Shown piece by piece: positions 8,895-16,907 of a stretch of 64,000 nucleotides of DNA. Position 1 is the stretch's first letter. The number at the start of each line of letters is the position of its first letter. The notes below the pieces were generated by a model, which had not been told where the DNA came from, did not search any database, and worked only from the letters and a program-made list of their open reading frames with translations. The stretch covers positions 1 through 64,000 of the forward strand of contig NZ_PVLV01000071.1 in NCBI RefSeq assembly GCF_002982015.1, written 5' to 3'. Origin of the DNA: Streptomyces solincola. GTDB taxonomy: Bacteria > Actinomycetota > Actinomycetes > Streptomycetales > Streptomycetaceae. The position numbers and the translations under genes were made by a program.

Positions 8895-10277
8895 TCAGCA
8901 GCCGAGCAGGCGGCTGCCGAGGTAGCCCTGGATCTGGTCGAGGGAGACGCGCTCCTGCTTCATGGAGTCGCGCTCGCGCACGGTGACTGCGTTGTCGTCG
9001 AGGGTGTCGAAGTCGACGGTGACGCAGAACGGCGTGCCGATCTCGTCCTGGCGGCGGTAGCGGCGGCCGATCGCGCCCGCGTCGTCGAACTCGATGTTCC
9101 AGTTCTTGCGCAGGTCGGCGGCCAGGCCCTTGGCCTTCGGCGAGAGCTGCGGGTTGCGGGAGAGCGGCAGCACCGCGGCCTTGACCGGCGCGAGGCGTGG
9201 GTCGAGGCGCATCACGGCGCGCTTCTCCATGACGCCCTTGGCGTTGGGGGCCTCGTCCTCGTTGTACGCGTCGAGGAGGAAGGCCAGCATGGCGCGGCCC
9301 ACGCCCGCCGCCGGCTCGATGACGTAGGGGGTCCAGCGCTCGCCGGCCTCCTGGTCGTAGTACGCCAGGTCGGTGCCGGACGCCTTGGAGTGCGCGGACA
9401 GGTCGTAGTCGGTGCGGTTGGCGACGCCCTCCAGCTCGCCCCACTCGCTGCCGCCGAAGGAGAAGCGGTACTCGATGTCGGCGGTGCGCTTGGAGTAGTG
9501 GGAGAGCTTCTCCGCCGGGTGCTCGTACCAGCGCATGTTCTCCTCACGGAGACCCAGGTCGCGGTACCAGTTCCAGCGCTGCTCCATCCAGTATTCCTGC
9601 CACTGCTCGTCCTCGCCCGGCTTGACGAAGAACTCCATCTCCATCTGCTCGAACTCGCGGGTGCGGAAGATGAAGTTGCCCGGAGTGATCTCGTTCCGGA
9701 AGGACTTGCCCATCTGCGCGATGCCGAACGGCGGCTTCTTGCGCGAAGTCTGCTGCACCTGGGCGAAGTTGGTGAAGATGCCCTGGGCGGTCTCCGGGCG
9801 CAGGTAGGCGACGGAGCCGGAGTCCTGGGTCGGGCCGAGGTGGGTGGAGAGCAGGCCGGAGAACTGCTTGGGCTCGGTGAAGGTGCCCTTGTTGCCGCAG
9901 TTGGGGCAGTTGAGGTCCTTGAGGCCGTTCTCGGGGAGGCGGCCGTGCTTCTCCTCGTACGCCTCCTCGAGGTGGTCGGCGCGGTAGCGCTTGTGGCAGG
10001 AGGTGCACTCGGTGAGCGGGTCGGTGAAGGTGGCGACGTGCCCGGACGCCTCCCACACCTCGGTCGCCAGGATCACCGAGGAGTCGATGCCCACGACGTC
10101 CTCGCGCGAGGTGACCATGTAGCGCCACCACTGGCGCTTGATGTTCTCCTTCAGCTCGACACCCAGCGGTCCGTAGTCCCAGGCGGCGCGCTGCCCGCCG
10201 TAGATCTCGCTGCAGGGGTAGACGAAGCCACGGCGCTTGCTCAGGCTGACGATGGTGTCGATCTTGTCGGCGGCCAC
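8895..10277 (-). CDS. glyS: Glycyl-tRNA synthetase, dimeric class II type
   Basis: The 460-residue protein attaches glycine to tRNA-Gly in the cytoplasm. It is the single-chain alpha2 type used by actinobacteria. The N-terminus [15 protein letters not shown] is characteristic. [19 protein letters not shown] is class II motif 2, and [20 protein letters not shown] is in the motif 3 region with its invariant Arg. A Cys pair pattern (CTSCHKRY and [12 protein letters not shown]) marks the zinc-binding insertion of this type. Length is normal for the family. It is transcribed divergently from znuA, with about 150 bp between the starts, and ends at a strong hairpin. Confidence 0.97.
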   Translation of the reverse strand: MAADKIDTIVSLSKRRGFVYPCSEIYGGQRAAWDYGPLGVELKENIKRQWWRYMVTSREDVVGIDSSVILATEVWEASGHVATFTDPLTECTSCHKRYRADHLEEAYEEKHGRLPENGLKDLNCPNCGNKGTFTEPKQFSGLLSTHLGPTQDSGSVAYLRPETAQGIFTNFAQVQQTSRKKPPFGIAQMGKSFRNEITPGNFIFRTREFEQMEMEFFVKPGEDEQWQEYWMEQRWNWYRDLGLREENMRWYEHPAEKLSHYSKRTADIEYRFSFGGSEWGELEGVANRTDYDLSAHSKASGTDLAYYDQEAGERWTPYVIEPAAGVGRAMLAFLLDAYNEDEAPNAKGVMEKRAVMRLDPRLAPVKAAVLPLSRNPQLSPKAKGLAADLRKNWNIEFDDAGAIGRRYRRQDEIGTPFCVTVDFDTLDDNAVTVRERDSMKQERVSLDQIQGYLGSRLLGC

Positions 10278-10389
10278 GGTGCTCTCTTCAGTACGACGGT
10301 CACGAACGGCGCTTGCGAATGATTCAGATTACCGGCGGGCGCACCCCCGGGACCAAATCGGTGGGTGACCCAGCACACGGAAGACCTTG

Positions 10390-10427
10390 TTGACAAACGT
10401 TTTCAATATTGTTGAAAATGACTGTCA
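10390..10427 (+). promoter_or_regulatory. Promoter of znuA with two Zur-like boxes; probably leaderless
   Basis: TTGACA at 10390-10395 and GAAAAT at 10414-10419, 18 bp apart, make a good promoter. It would start RNA within a base or two of the ATG at 10427, so the znuA message is probably leaderless. Two 15-mers of the 7-1-7 Zur form overlap it: TGACAAACGTTTTCA (10391-10405) and TGAAAATGACTGTCA (10413-10427). Against the remembered streptomycete Zur consensus TGAAAATGATTTTCA they match at about 11 and 13 of 15 positions. Their centres are 22 bp apart, two helical turns. By inference, zinc-loaded Zur covers the promoter and start codon and shuts the operon. Confidence 0.7.
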
Positions 10428-11422
10428 TGAGAGTACGCCGTTCGATACCTTCCGCCTCCGTCGCCGCCGCCGTCGCCCTCGGCCTGGTCACCCTGACCGC
10501 CTGCGGCGGCGCCGACTCCTCCCCGGCGGGAGCCGACGGCAAGGTGGACGTCGTCGCGTCCTTCTATCCGATGCAGTTCCTGGCCGAGCGCATCGGCGGC
10601 ACGCACGTCGACGTCACCACTCTGACCCGGCCCGGCACCGAGCCGCACGACCTGGAGCTCAAGCCCCGGCAGATCGGCGAACTGGGCGAGGCCGACTACG
10701 TCCTCTACCTCAAGGGCCTCCAGCCCGCCGTGGACGAGGCCATCGACCAGGCCGAGGTGCGGAACAAGGTCGACGCCGGCTCGCTGACCACCCTGGAGAG
10801 CCACGGCGCGTCCACCGAGGGCCACAGCCATGAGCACGGCGAAGAGGGCCACGGCGAAGAGGGGCACGGCGAAGAGGGCCATGACCACGAGCACGAGGCC
10901 GGCACCGACCCGCACGTCTGGCTGGACCCGGTGAAGTACGCCGAGATCGCCAAGGGCGTCGGCGACTCCCTGGCCAAGGCCGACCCGGACCACGCCGCCG
11001 ACTACGAGAAGAACACCGACGCGCTGGTCAAGGAGCTGACCGCGCTCGACACCGCGTACCGGACGGGCCTGGAGAACACCGCCACCCGCACTTTCATCAC
11101 CACCCACGCCGCCTTCGGCTACCTCGCCGAGCGCTACGGCCTGGACCAGGAGGGCATCTCCGGCGTGAGCCCCGAGTCCGAGCCCAGCCCGGCGCGGATC
11201 AAGGCCCTCCAGTCCATCGCGAGGAAGGACAAGGTGAACACCGTGTTCTTTGAAACGCTCGCCAGCGACCGCACCGCGAAGACCCTGGCCAAGGACACCG
11301 GCCTGAAGACCGACGTGCTTGACCCGCTGGAGGGCATCACCGACCGCAGCAAGGGCGAGGACTACCTCCAGGTCATGCAGGCCAACCTGACCGCCCTGAA
11401 GAAGTCCCTGGGGGCCCGATGA
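10427..11422 (+). CDS. znuA: Zinc ABC transporter substrate-binding lipoprotein
   Basis: A 331-residue cluster A-I metal-binding protein. The signal peptide ends in the lipobox LTAC (Cys around residue 25), so the mature protein is anchored to the outer face of the membrane. FYPMQFLAERIGG begins the first lobe. GTEPHDLELKP carries the first metal-ligand His. A His/Glu-rich loop (GHSHEHGEEGHGEEGHGEEG) followed by DPHVWLDP is typical of zinc rather than manganese receptors. FITTHAAFGYLAERY supplies the next ligand His. The ATG at 10427 fits the promoter; a TTG at 10409 and an ATG at 10418 are in frame but lie inside the promoter elements. The stop overlaps znuC by ATGA, so the genes are translationally coupled. 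Confidence 0.94.
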   Translation: MRVRRSIPSASVAAAVALGLVTLTACGGADSSPAGADGKVDVVASFYPMQFLAERIGGTHVDVTTLTRPGTEPHDLELKPRQIGELGEADYVLYLKGLQPAVDEAIDQAEVRNKVDAGSLTTLESHGASTEGHSHEHGEEGHGEEGHGEEGHDHEHEAGTDPHVWLDPVKYAEIAKGVGDSLAKADPDHAADYEKNTDALVKELTALDTAYRTGLENTATRTFITTHAAFGYLAERYGLDQEGISGVSPESEPSPARIKALQSIARKDKVNTVFFETLASDRTAKTLAKDTGLKTDVLDPLEGITDRSKGEDYLQVMQANLTALKKSLGAR

Positions 11423-12273
11423 CGCAGCCGGCCGAGCGGCGGCCCGCCGGGCGGCCCACCGTCCCGAAAGCGCGCAGCAAGCCGATCGAGGACACCATGG
11501 AATCCGTGGAGAGCACCGAGCCCGTCATAGCCGTCCGCGCCGCCACCGCCACCCTCGGCGCGCGGCCCGTGCTGCGGGGCGTCGACCTCACCGTGAACCG
11601 CGGCGAGGTGGTCGCCCTGCTCGGGGCGAACGGCTCCGGCAAGTCCACCGCCGTCCGCTCGGTCATCGGCCAGGTGCCGCTGACCGGCGGCTCGGTCGCC
11701 CTGTTCGGCACCGGGCTGCGGCGCTTCCGCGACTGGGCCAGGGTCGGCTACGTGCCGCAGCGCACCACCGCCGCCGGCGGGGTGCCCGCCACCGTGCGCG
11801 AGGTCGTCTCCTCCGGCCGGCTCTCCCGGGCGAAGCTGGGCCGGCTCCGCAAGGCCGACCGGGCCGCGGTGGACCGGGCCATCGAGCTGGTGGGCCTGGC
11901 CGACCGGGCGAAGGACTCGGTCAGCGCGCTGTCCGGCGGCCAGCACCAGCGGGTGCTGATCGCCCGCGCGCTGGCCGCCGAACCGGAGCTGCTGATCATG
12001 GACGAGCCGATGGCCGGGGTGGACCTGGCCAGCCAGGAGGTGCTGGCCGACACCCTGCGCGAGCAGGTCGCCGCCGGCGCGACGGTGCTGCTGGTCCTGC
12101 ACGAGCTGGGCCCGCTGGAGCCGCTGATCGACCGCGCGGTCGTGCTGCGGGACGGCTGCGTCGTCCACGACGGGCCGCCGCCCGAGGCCGTCGGGCAGCA
12201 CGCGCTGCCCGGCCACGACCACGTACATCCGCACGCGGCCGACGAGCCGCTTCGCACGGGACTGTTCACCTGA
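11419..12273 (+). CDS. znuC: Zinc ABC transporter ATP-binding protein
   Basis: A 284-residue ATPase that powers zinc import with ZnuA and ZnuB. Walker A is LLGANGSGKST, the Q-loop follows at VGYVPQR, the signature is LSGGQHQR, Walker B is LLIMDEPMAGVD, and the switch His is in LVLHELGPLEP. The start codon overlaps the znuA stop. About 35 extra N-terminal residues precede the fold, so a later in-frame ATG at 11497 (MESVESTEP) could be the true start. A His-containing tail (PGHDHVHPHAADE) is found in several zinc ATPases. Two bases separate its stop from the znuB start. Confidence 0.94.
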   Translation: MTQPAERRPAGRPTVPKARSKPIEDTMESVESTEPVIAVRAATATLGARPVLRGVDLTVNRGEVVALLGANGSGKSTAVRSVIGQVPLTGGSVALFGTGLRRFRDWARVGYVPQRTTAAGGVPATVREVVSSGRLSRAKLGRLRKADRAAVDRAIELVGLADRAKDSVSALSGGQHQRVLIARALAAEPELLIMDEPMAGVDLASQEVLADTLREQVAAGATVLLVLHELGPLEPLIDRAVVLRDGCVVHDGPPPEAVGQHALPGHDHVHPHAADEPLRTGLFT

Positions 12274-12275
12274 CC

Positions 12276-13184
12276 ATGGAATTCCTCCAGTTCGCCTTCA
12301 TGCAGCGGGCACTGCTCGCGGCCGTGCTGGTCGGCGTCACCGCCCCGGCCGTCGGGATCTACCTGGTCCAGCGGCGGCAGGCGCTGATGGGCGACGGCAT
12401 CGGCCATGTCGCCATGACCGGCGTCGGCCTCGGCTTCCTGATGTCCACCAACCCGGTGTGGATGGCCACCCTGGTCGCCGTGCTGGGCGCGGTCGCCATG
12501 GAGCTGATCCGCTCCTACGGCCGCACCCACGGCGACATCGCGCTGGCCCTGCTGTTCTACGGCGGCATGGCCGGCGGCGTGATGCTGATCAACCTCGCCC
12601 CCGGCGGGTCGAACGCCAACCTCACCTCGTACCTCTTCGGCTCGCTGTCCACGGTCTCCGCGGACGACATCGTCTCGATCTGCCTGCTGGCCGCGTTCGT
12701 GATGCTGGTCACCCTCGGCCTGCGCCGGCAGTTGTTCGCGGTCAGCCAGGACGAGGAGTTCGCCCGGGTCACCGGGCTGCCGGTGCGCGCGCTGAACCTG
12801 CTGGTCGCGATCACCGCCGCGGTCACCGTCACCGTCGCCATGCGGGTGGTCGGCCTGCTGCTGGTCAGCGCCCTGATGGTGGTGCCGGTCGCGGCCGCCC
12901 AGCAGCTGGCCCGCAGCTTCCGCGCCACCTTCGTGATCGCCGTGCTCGTCGGCACCGGTGTCACCCTGGCCGGCACGGTCACGTCCTACTACCAGGACGT
13001 GCCGCCCGGCGCGACCATCGTGCTGCTCGCCATCGCGGTGTTCGTGCTGCTCACCGCGCTGGCCGCGCCGCTGTCCCGCCGCCGCGCGCGGGCCGCCGCC
13101 CCGCCCGGCGAGGCCGCCGCCGACACCTGCGACGTGGCCGTCCCCTCCGGCACCGGCACGGGAGGCGACGACGTACGGGTGTGA
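12276..13184 (+). CDS. znuB: Zinc ABC transporter permease
   Basis: A 302-residue integral membrane protein of the ABC-3 family with about eight hydrophobic segments. MEFLQFAFMQRALLAAVLVG begins the first and GDGIGHVAMTGVGLGF follows the first loop. The family region VVGLLLVSALMVVPVAAAQQ lies near residue 195. The C-terminal 35 residues are hydrophilic. It forms the membrane channel of the zinc importer and is the last gene of the znuACB operon; zur starts about 90 bp later with its own ribosome-binding site. Confidence 0.94.
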   Translation: MEFLQFAFMQRALLAAVLVGVTAPAVGIYLVQRRQALMGDGIGHVAMTGVGLGFLMSTNPVWMATLVAVLGAVAMELIRSYGRTHGDIALALLFYGGMAGGVMLINLAPGGSNANLTSYLFGSLSTVSADDIVSICLLAAFVMLVTLGLRRQLFAVSQDEEFARVTGLPVRALNLLVAITAAVTVTVAMRVVGLLLVSALMVVPVAAAQQLARSFRATFVIAVLVGTGVTLAGTVTSYYQDVPPGATIVLLAIAVFVLLTALAAPLSRRRARAAAPPGEAAADTCDVAVPSGTGTGGDDVRV

Positions 13185-13275
13185 CGGGCCCCGCGCCCGG
13201 TCCGGGCCTCCCTCCGGGGGAGCCTGGCAGAATGGCCCGCGTACATATGAGCGGGTCGAGTGTGAGGAGGCACCT

Positions 13276-13701
13276 GTGGCGACTGCTGGACCCCCCGGCG
13301 TGCGCGGCCGGTCGACCCGGCAGCGGGCCGCCGTGTCGGCGGCGCTGAACGAGGTCGACGAGTTCCGCAGCGCGCAGGACCTGCACGACATGCTGAAGCA
13401 CCGGGGCGACTCGGTGGGCCTCACCACCGTCTACCGCACCCTCCAGTCGCTCGCCGAGGCGGGCGAGGTGGACGTGCTGCGCACCAGCGACGGCGAGGCG
13501 GTCTACCGCCGCTGCTCCACCGGCGAGCACCACCACCACCTGGTGTGCCGGGTGTGCGGCAAGGCCGTCGAGGTCGAGGGCCCCGCGGTCGAGCAGTGGG
13601 CGGAGTCCATCGCCGCCCAGCACGGCTTCGTGAACGTCGCCCACACCGTCGAGGTCTTCGGCACCTGCGAGGACTGCGCCAAGGCCGCCGCCGACGCCTG
13701 A
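13276..13701 (+). CDS. zur: Zinc uptake regulator of the Fur family
   Basis: A 141-residue zinc-sensing repressor. GTG at 13276 is preceded by GAGGAGG (13264-13270). The winged helix covers about residues 12-80 (STRQRAAVSAAL, VGLTTVYRTLQSLAEAG). The dimerisation domain has the metal-binding run GEHHHHLVCRVCGKAVEVEG and a second Cys pair in FGTCEDC, giving the structural zinc site. Known Zur proteins repress zinc importers and alternative ribosomal proteins when zinc is plentiful. The Zur-like boxes in front of znuA make local feedback likely. Confidence 0.95.
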   Translation: MATAGPPGVRGRSTRQRAAVSAALNEVDEFRSAQDLHDMLKHRGDSVGLTTVYRTLQSLAEAGEVDVLRTSDGEAVYRRCSTGEHHHHLVCRVCGKAVEVEGPAVEQWAESIAAQHGFVNVAHTVEVFGTCEDCAKAAADA

Positions 13702-13728
13702 GCCGGCCGGAGACGGGAATCGGCCGGC
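13702..13728 (+). terminator. Possible hairpin after zur
   Basis: GCCGGCCG (13702-13709) and CGGCCGGC (13721-13728) form an 8-bp perfect inverted repeat one base past the zur stop. Further G+C-rich complementary sequence follows it. It could end zur transcription before the convergent acetyltransferase gene. The loop of 11 bases is rather large, so this is only a candidate. Confidence 0.45.
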
Positions 13729-13758
13729 AGCCGCCGGCGCCGCCGGGCCCGGAAGCGG

Positions 13759-14436
13759 TCAGGCGTCCACCCACCCCGGCTCCGCGAGCAGCTCCGCCAG
13801 CTCGTTCACCAGGCGGGCCGTGTGGAAGCCGTCCGCGGCGGCGTGGTGGGCCTGGACCGCGAGCGGCATCAGCGTCCGGCCGTCCCGCTCGGCGTACCGG
13901 CCGAGTGTGAAGATCGGCGCGAGGTGGTCCCAGCCGTCGCGGATGTTCAGGGTGAAGCCGGTGAAGGACGCCCACGGCAGGCTGGAGACGTCGAACGCGT
14001 TGGGCGGCGGCGGTCCCTGCGGGAAGAAGTCGACGGCCCGCGCGTGCGCGGCGAGCAGCGGGGCGGCGGCCTCGTGGAACGCCCCGAAGTCGGGGTCGTA
14101 CGGCGTCCACACGCACGCGAAGGTCTCGCGCTCCGGGTTGAGGACGGTGAACGCCGGGTGCACCACCGGCCAGACCGCCGGATCGCCCGCCGCGGTGAGG
14201 CACATCCGGAACTCCTCGTGCCGGTTGACCACCGTGGCCAGGGCCCAGACCTGCGCGAGATAGGTCTTGCGCCGTGATCCGCGCAGCGCCGAGGCGAAGG
14301 CGGTGACGTCGACCTCCACCGTCATCGCGTAGGTGCAGGGCACGGCCCGGCGGTAGTGCGCGAAGTGCTGCCGGCGCGGCCAGGTGTCGAGGTCGACCGG
14401 GGTCGGGGTCGGGAGCGGGGTCGGCGCGGCGTCCAT
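13759..14436 (-). CDS. Chloramphenicol acetyltransferase-family protein
   Basis: A 225-residue protein of the trimeric CAT family, which transfers an acetyl group from acetyl-CoA to chloramphenicol or a related acceptor. The N-terminus WPRRQHFAHYRR matches the family's conserved W.R...F..Y start. The catalytic segment near the C-terminus, QAHHAAADGFHTARL, carries the HHxxxDG motif with the base His, and FTGFTLNI is the conserved mid-protein strand. Length is normal for type A CAT. It stands between zur and uppS, where the core neighbourhood as I remember it has no such gene, so it may be a local acquisition. Whether it acts on chloramphenicol cannot be read from sequence. Confidence 0.88.
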   Translation of the reverse strand: MDAAPTPLPTPTPVDLDTWPRRQHFAHYRRAVPCTYAMTVEVDVTAFASALRGSRRKTYLAQVWALATVVNRHEEFRMCLTAAGDPAVWPVVHPAFTVLNPERETFACVWTPYDPDFGAFHEAAAPLLAAHARAVDFFPQGPPPPNAFDVSSLPWASFTGFTLNIRDGWDHLAPIFTLGRYAERDGRTLMPLAVQAHHAAADGFHTARLVNELAELLAEPGWVDA

Positions 14437-14454
14437 CCGGCCATCATGCCGAGC

Positions 14455-14496
14455 AGGGCGCGCGGCCCGAAACGCATTTCCGGGCCGCCGCGCCCT
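14455..14496 (-). terminator. Terminator of the recO-uppS operon
   Basis: Arms 14455-14469 and 14481-14496 pair over about 15 bp with a single bulged base around an A+T-containing loop. The hairpin begins just beyond the uppS stop (minus strand) and lies upstream of the acetyltransferase start. It is the natural end of the recO-uppS transcript. Confidence 0.7.
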
Positions 14497-14502
14497 CGGC
14501 CG

Positions 14503-15342
14503 CTACGCCTCCGGGCGGCCGTGCGCGTCCGCCGCCGGCTCCTCGTTGGGGATCGCCCCGCCGAAGCGCCGGTCGCGCTGGGCGTACTCCAGGCAGGCCC
14601 GCCACAGGTCGCGCCGGTCGAAGTCCGGCCACAGCACGTCCTGGAAGACCATCTCGGCGTAGCTGGACTGCCAGATCAGGTAGTTGGAGGTGCGCTGCTC
14701 GCCGCTGGGGCGCAGGAAGACGTCCACGTCCGGCATGTCCGGGTAGTAGAGGTACTTCTGGAACGTCTTCTCGTTGACCTTTGCCGGGTCGAGCCGCCCG
14801 GCCGCGACCTCCTCGGCGATCTTCTTCGCCGCGTCCGCGATCTCCGCCCGGCCGCCGTAGTTGACGCAGAAGTACAGCGTCATCCGGTCGTTGTCCTTGG
14901 TCTGCTCCTGGGCGATCTGGAGCTCCTGGACGACCGACTTCCACATCTTGGGCATCCGGCCCACCCAGCGGATGCGGATGCCGAGCGCGTCCATCTCGTC
15001 GCGGCGGCGGCGGATGACGTCCCGGTTGAAGTTCATCAGGAAGCGCACCTCGTCCGGCGAGCGCTTCCAGTTCTCGGTGGAGAAGGCGTACAGCGAGAGG
15101 TTCTTCACGCCCATCTCGATGCAGCCCTTGAGCACGTCCAGCACGACGCCCTCGCCGACCTTGTGCCCCTCGGTGCGCGGCAGGCCCCGCTCCTTGGCCC
15201 AGCGGCCGTTGCCGTCCATCACGCACGCCACGTGCCGGGGCACCAGCTCGGCGGGGATCTTGGGCGGCCGCGCGCCGGACGGGTGCGGCTCGGGGTCCTG
15301 GTAGTCGCGCCGGGACCGCCCCAGGAATCCGCGTCGTGCCAT
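14503..15342 (-). CDS. uppS: Isoprenyl transferase (undecaprenyl/polyprenyl diphosphate synthase)
   Basis: A 279-residue cis-prenyltransferase that extends farnesyl or similar diphosphate with isopentenyl units to make the lipid carrier for cell-wall precursors. It acts on the cytoplasmic face of the membrane. [13 protein letters not shown] is conserved region I with the catalytic Asp. [11 protein letters not shown] follows it, and [14 protein letters not shown] is region V, which binds the diphosphate. The ATG at 15342 ([12 protein letters not shown]) matches family starts; another in-frame ATG at 15375 is possible. It is transcribed after recO, 46 bp downstream, and ends at a hairpin. Confidence 0.93.
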   Translation of the reverse strand: MARRGFLGRSRRDYQDPEPHPSGARPPKIPAELVPRHVACVMDGNGRWAKERGLPRTEGHKVGEGVVLDVLKGCIEMGVKNLSLYAFSTENWKRSPDEVRFLMNFNRDVIRRRRDEMDALGIRIRWVGRMPKMWKSVVQELQIAQEQTKDNDRMTLYFCVNYGGRAEIADAAKKIAEEVAAGRLDPAKVNEKTFQKYLYYPDMPDVDVFLRPSGEQRTSNYLIWQSSYAEMVFQDVLWPDFDRRDLWRACLEYAQRDRRFGGAIPNEEPAADAHGRPEA

Positions 15343-15388
15343 GCGGGTCACACACTCCTCGATATCCACTGCCATCGCATTGCTGTCG

Positions 15389-16135
15389 TCACTTCTCCAC
15401 GTAGCGCAGCGAGCGCAGCCCGCGCTCCAGGTGCCAGTGCAGATAGGCCGAGACCAGTCCGCTGCCCTCCCGGACGTGCCGGGGCTCGCACGCGTCGGCC
15501 GTCGCCCAGTCGCCGGTCAGCAGCGCGCTGAGCAGCCCGACGGCCTCCGCAGAGGGTACGACGCTGCCGGGCACCCGGCAGTCGCCGCATATCACCCCGC
15601 CCGCCCCGACCGAGAAGAACCGGTTGGGTCCGGGCAGCCCGCAGCGCGCGCAGTCGTCGAAGGAGGGCGCGTAGCCGTTGACCGCGAGCGAGCGCAGCAG
15701 GAAGGCGTCCAGGATCAGGTGCGGGGCGTGCTCGCCCCTCGACAGCGTCCGCAGGCCGCCCACCAGCAGCAGGTACTGCTGCACGGCCGGCTCGCCCTCG
15801 TGGTCGGTGAACCGCTCGGCCGTCTCCAGCATGGCCGTCCCGGCGGTGTAGCGGGCGTAGTCGGTGACGATCCCGCCGCCGTACGGGGCGATGGTCTCGC
15901 TCTGCGTGCACAGCGGCAGCCCCCGCCCCACCAGCTCGCTGCCGCGCGCGAAGAACTGCACGTCGACATGGCTGAAGGGCTCCAGCCGGGCCCCGAACTT
16001 CGACTTCGTGCGCCGCACCCCGCGCGCCACCGCCCGCACCCGCCCGTGCGCCCGGGTGAGGATCGTGATGATGCGGTCCGCCTCACCCAGCTTCTGGGTG
16101 CGCAGCACGATGCCGTCGTCGCGGAACAGGGTCAT
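15389..16135 (-). CDS. recO: DNA repair protein RecO
   Basis: A 248-residue recombination mediator that helps load RecA onto SSB-coated single-stranded DNA with RecR. The N-terminal OB-fold begins [21 protein letters not shown] helical domain follows, and a zinc site is formed by two Cys pairs (CARCG and ICGDC) near residues 175-200. The start at 16135 is chosen because it coincides with the canonical N-terminus; the frame stays open upstream to 16198. It lies upstream of uppS in one operon, and divergently faces the HEAT/MerR operon across a 90-bp gap. Confidence 0.93.
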   Translation of the reverse strand: MTLFRDDGIVLRTQKLGEADRIITILTRAHGRVRAVARGVRRTKSKFGARLEPFSHVDVQFFARGSELVGRGLPLCTQSETIAPYGGGIVTDYARYTAGTAMLETAERFTDHEGEPAVQQYLLLVGGLRTLSRGEHAPHLILDAFLLRSLAVNGYAPSFDDCARCGLPGPNRFFSVGAGGVICGDCRVPGSVVPSAEAVGLLSALLTGDWATADACEPRHVREGSGLVSAYLHWHLERGLRSLRYVEK

Positions 16136-16177
16136 GCGGTCCATTCTCCCGTACGCCGCCCCGGTCCCCGCCCCCGC

Positions 16178-16208
16178 TTGACCTTGCCACGGTGGCAAGG
16201 TCTTGCCT
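16178..16208 (+). promoter_or_regulatory. MerR-type promoter with a perfect 23-bp palindrome in a 19-bp spacer
   Basis: GACCTTGCCAC (16180-16190), a central G (16191) and GTGGCAAGGTC (16192-16202) form a perfect inverted repeat. TTGACC (16178-16183) fits a -35 element and TTGCCT (16203-16208) a weak -10, separated by exactly 19 bp. That over-long spacer filled with a dyad is the signature of promoters activated by MerR-family proteins, which untwist the DNA. The operon it drives encodes a MerR-family protein as its second gene. Confidence 0.78.
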
Positions 16209-16228
16209 GGGGCCCGGAGGTGGTCCTG

Positions 16229-16894
16229 ATGATCAGGCCGGACGACGACATGGACACGCGGCCGCTGGCGGAGGGCGGTGCTTCGGCACGGCTGCGCGCC
16301 GCGCTGGCGCTCGGCACGTCACCCGACCCGCGCGCGCTCGCCGCGCTGGTCGAGCGGTGCGCGGTCGAACCCGACTTCCCGGTGCGCGAGGCGCTGACCT
16401 GGGCGCTCACCCGCCTTCCGGCGGCGCTCACCGTCCCGGCGCTGGTGGGCGAGCTGGGCTCCGCGACGGCCCAGGCGCGCAGCCAGGCGCTGCACACCCT
16501 GTCCAAGATCGGCGACCGGCGGGCCTGGCCGGCGATCACCCGGGCGCTGCTGACCGACGCCGACGACGAGGTGGCCCGCACCGCCTGGCGTGCGGCGGCC
16601 GCCCTGGCCCCGGAGGACGAGCGGCCCGCGCTCGCGGCCGTCCTGGCGTCCCAACTGGGGCGCGGCGGCCGGGAGACGCAGCGCAGTCTCAGCCGGGCGC
16701 TCGTCGCCGTCGGCGAGGCGGCCGTGCCGGTCCTCCTGCACACCGCCGCCTCCGCCCCCGACCCGGTCGTACGCGAGCACGCGCTGGCCACCGAACGGCT
16801 GCGGCGCGACCCGGACAGCGGGTTCGACTTCGCGATCGAGGAGGCGAGGCGCATCGTGGCCCTGGGCGGCGACGGCCGCCGGCCGGCGGGATGA
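16229..16894 (+). CDS. HEAT-repeat protein
   Basis: This 221-residue protein is almost entirely helical HEAT-like repeats of about 30 residues. One example is EALTWALTRLPAALTVPALV; another is SQALHTLSKIGDRRAWPAIT. Others follow at about residues 30-200. It has no catalytic motif, signal peptide or membrane segment, so it is a cytoplasmic scaffold or binding protein. The ATG at 16229 has GGAGG eight bases upstream. It directly follows the palindromic promoter and lies 13 bp before the MerR-HEAT gene, so the two are one operon. By inference it partners or modulates the regulator through matching repeats. Confidence 0.8.
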   Translation: MIRPDDDMDTRPLAEGGASARLRAALALGTSPDPRALAALVERCAVEPDFPVREALTWALTRLPAALTVPALVGELGSATAQARSQALHTLSKIGDRRAWPAITRALLTDADDEVARTAWRAAAALAPEDERPALAAVLASQLGRGGRETQRSLSRALVAVGEAAVPVLLHTAASAPDPVVREHALATERLRRDPDSGFDFAIEEARRIVALGGDGRRPAG

Positions 16895-16907
16895 AGGGCG
16901 GGCGCGG

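Noticed and set aside
10409-10426. TTG or ATG starts of znuA at 10409 and 10418
   Set aside because: They overlap the -10 element and the second Zur-like box; the ATG at 10427 gives a normal lipoprotein signal and fits a leaderless transcript.
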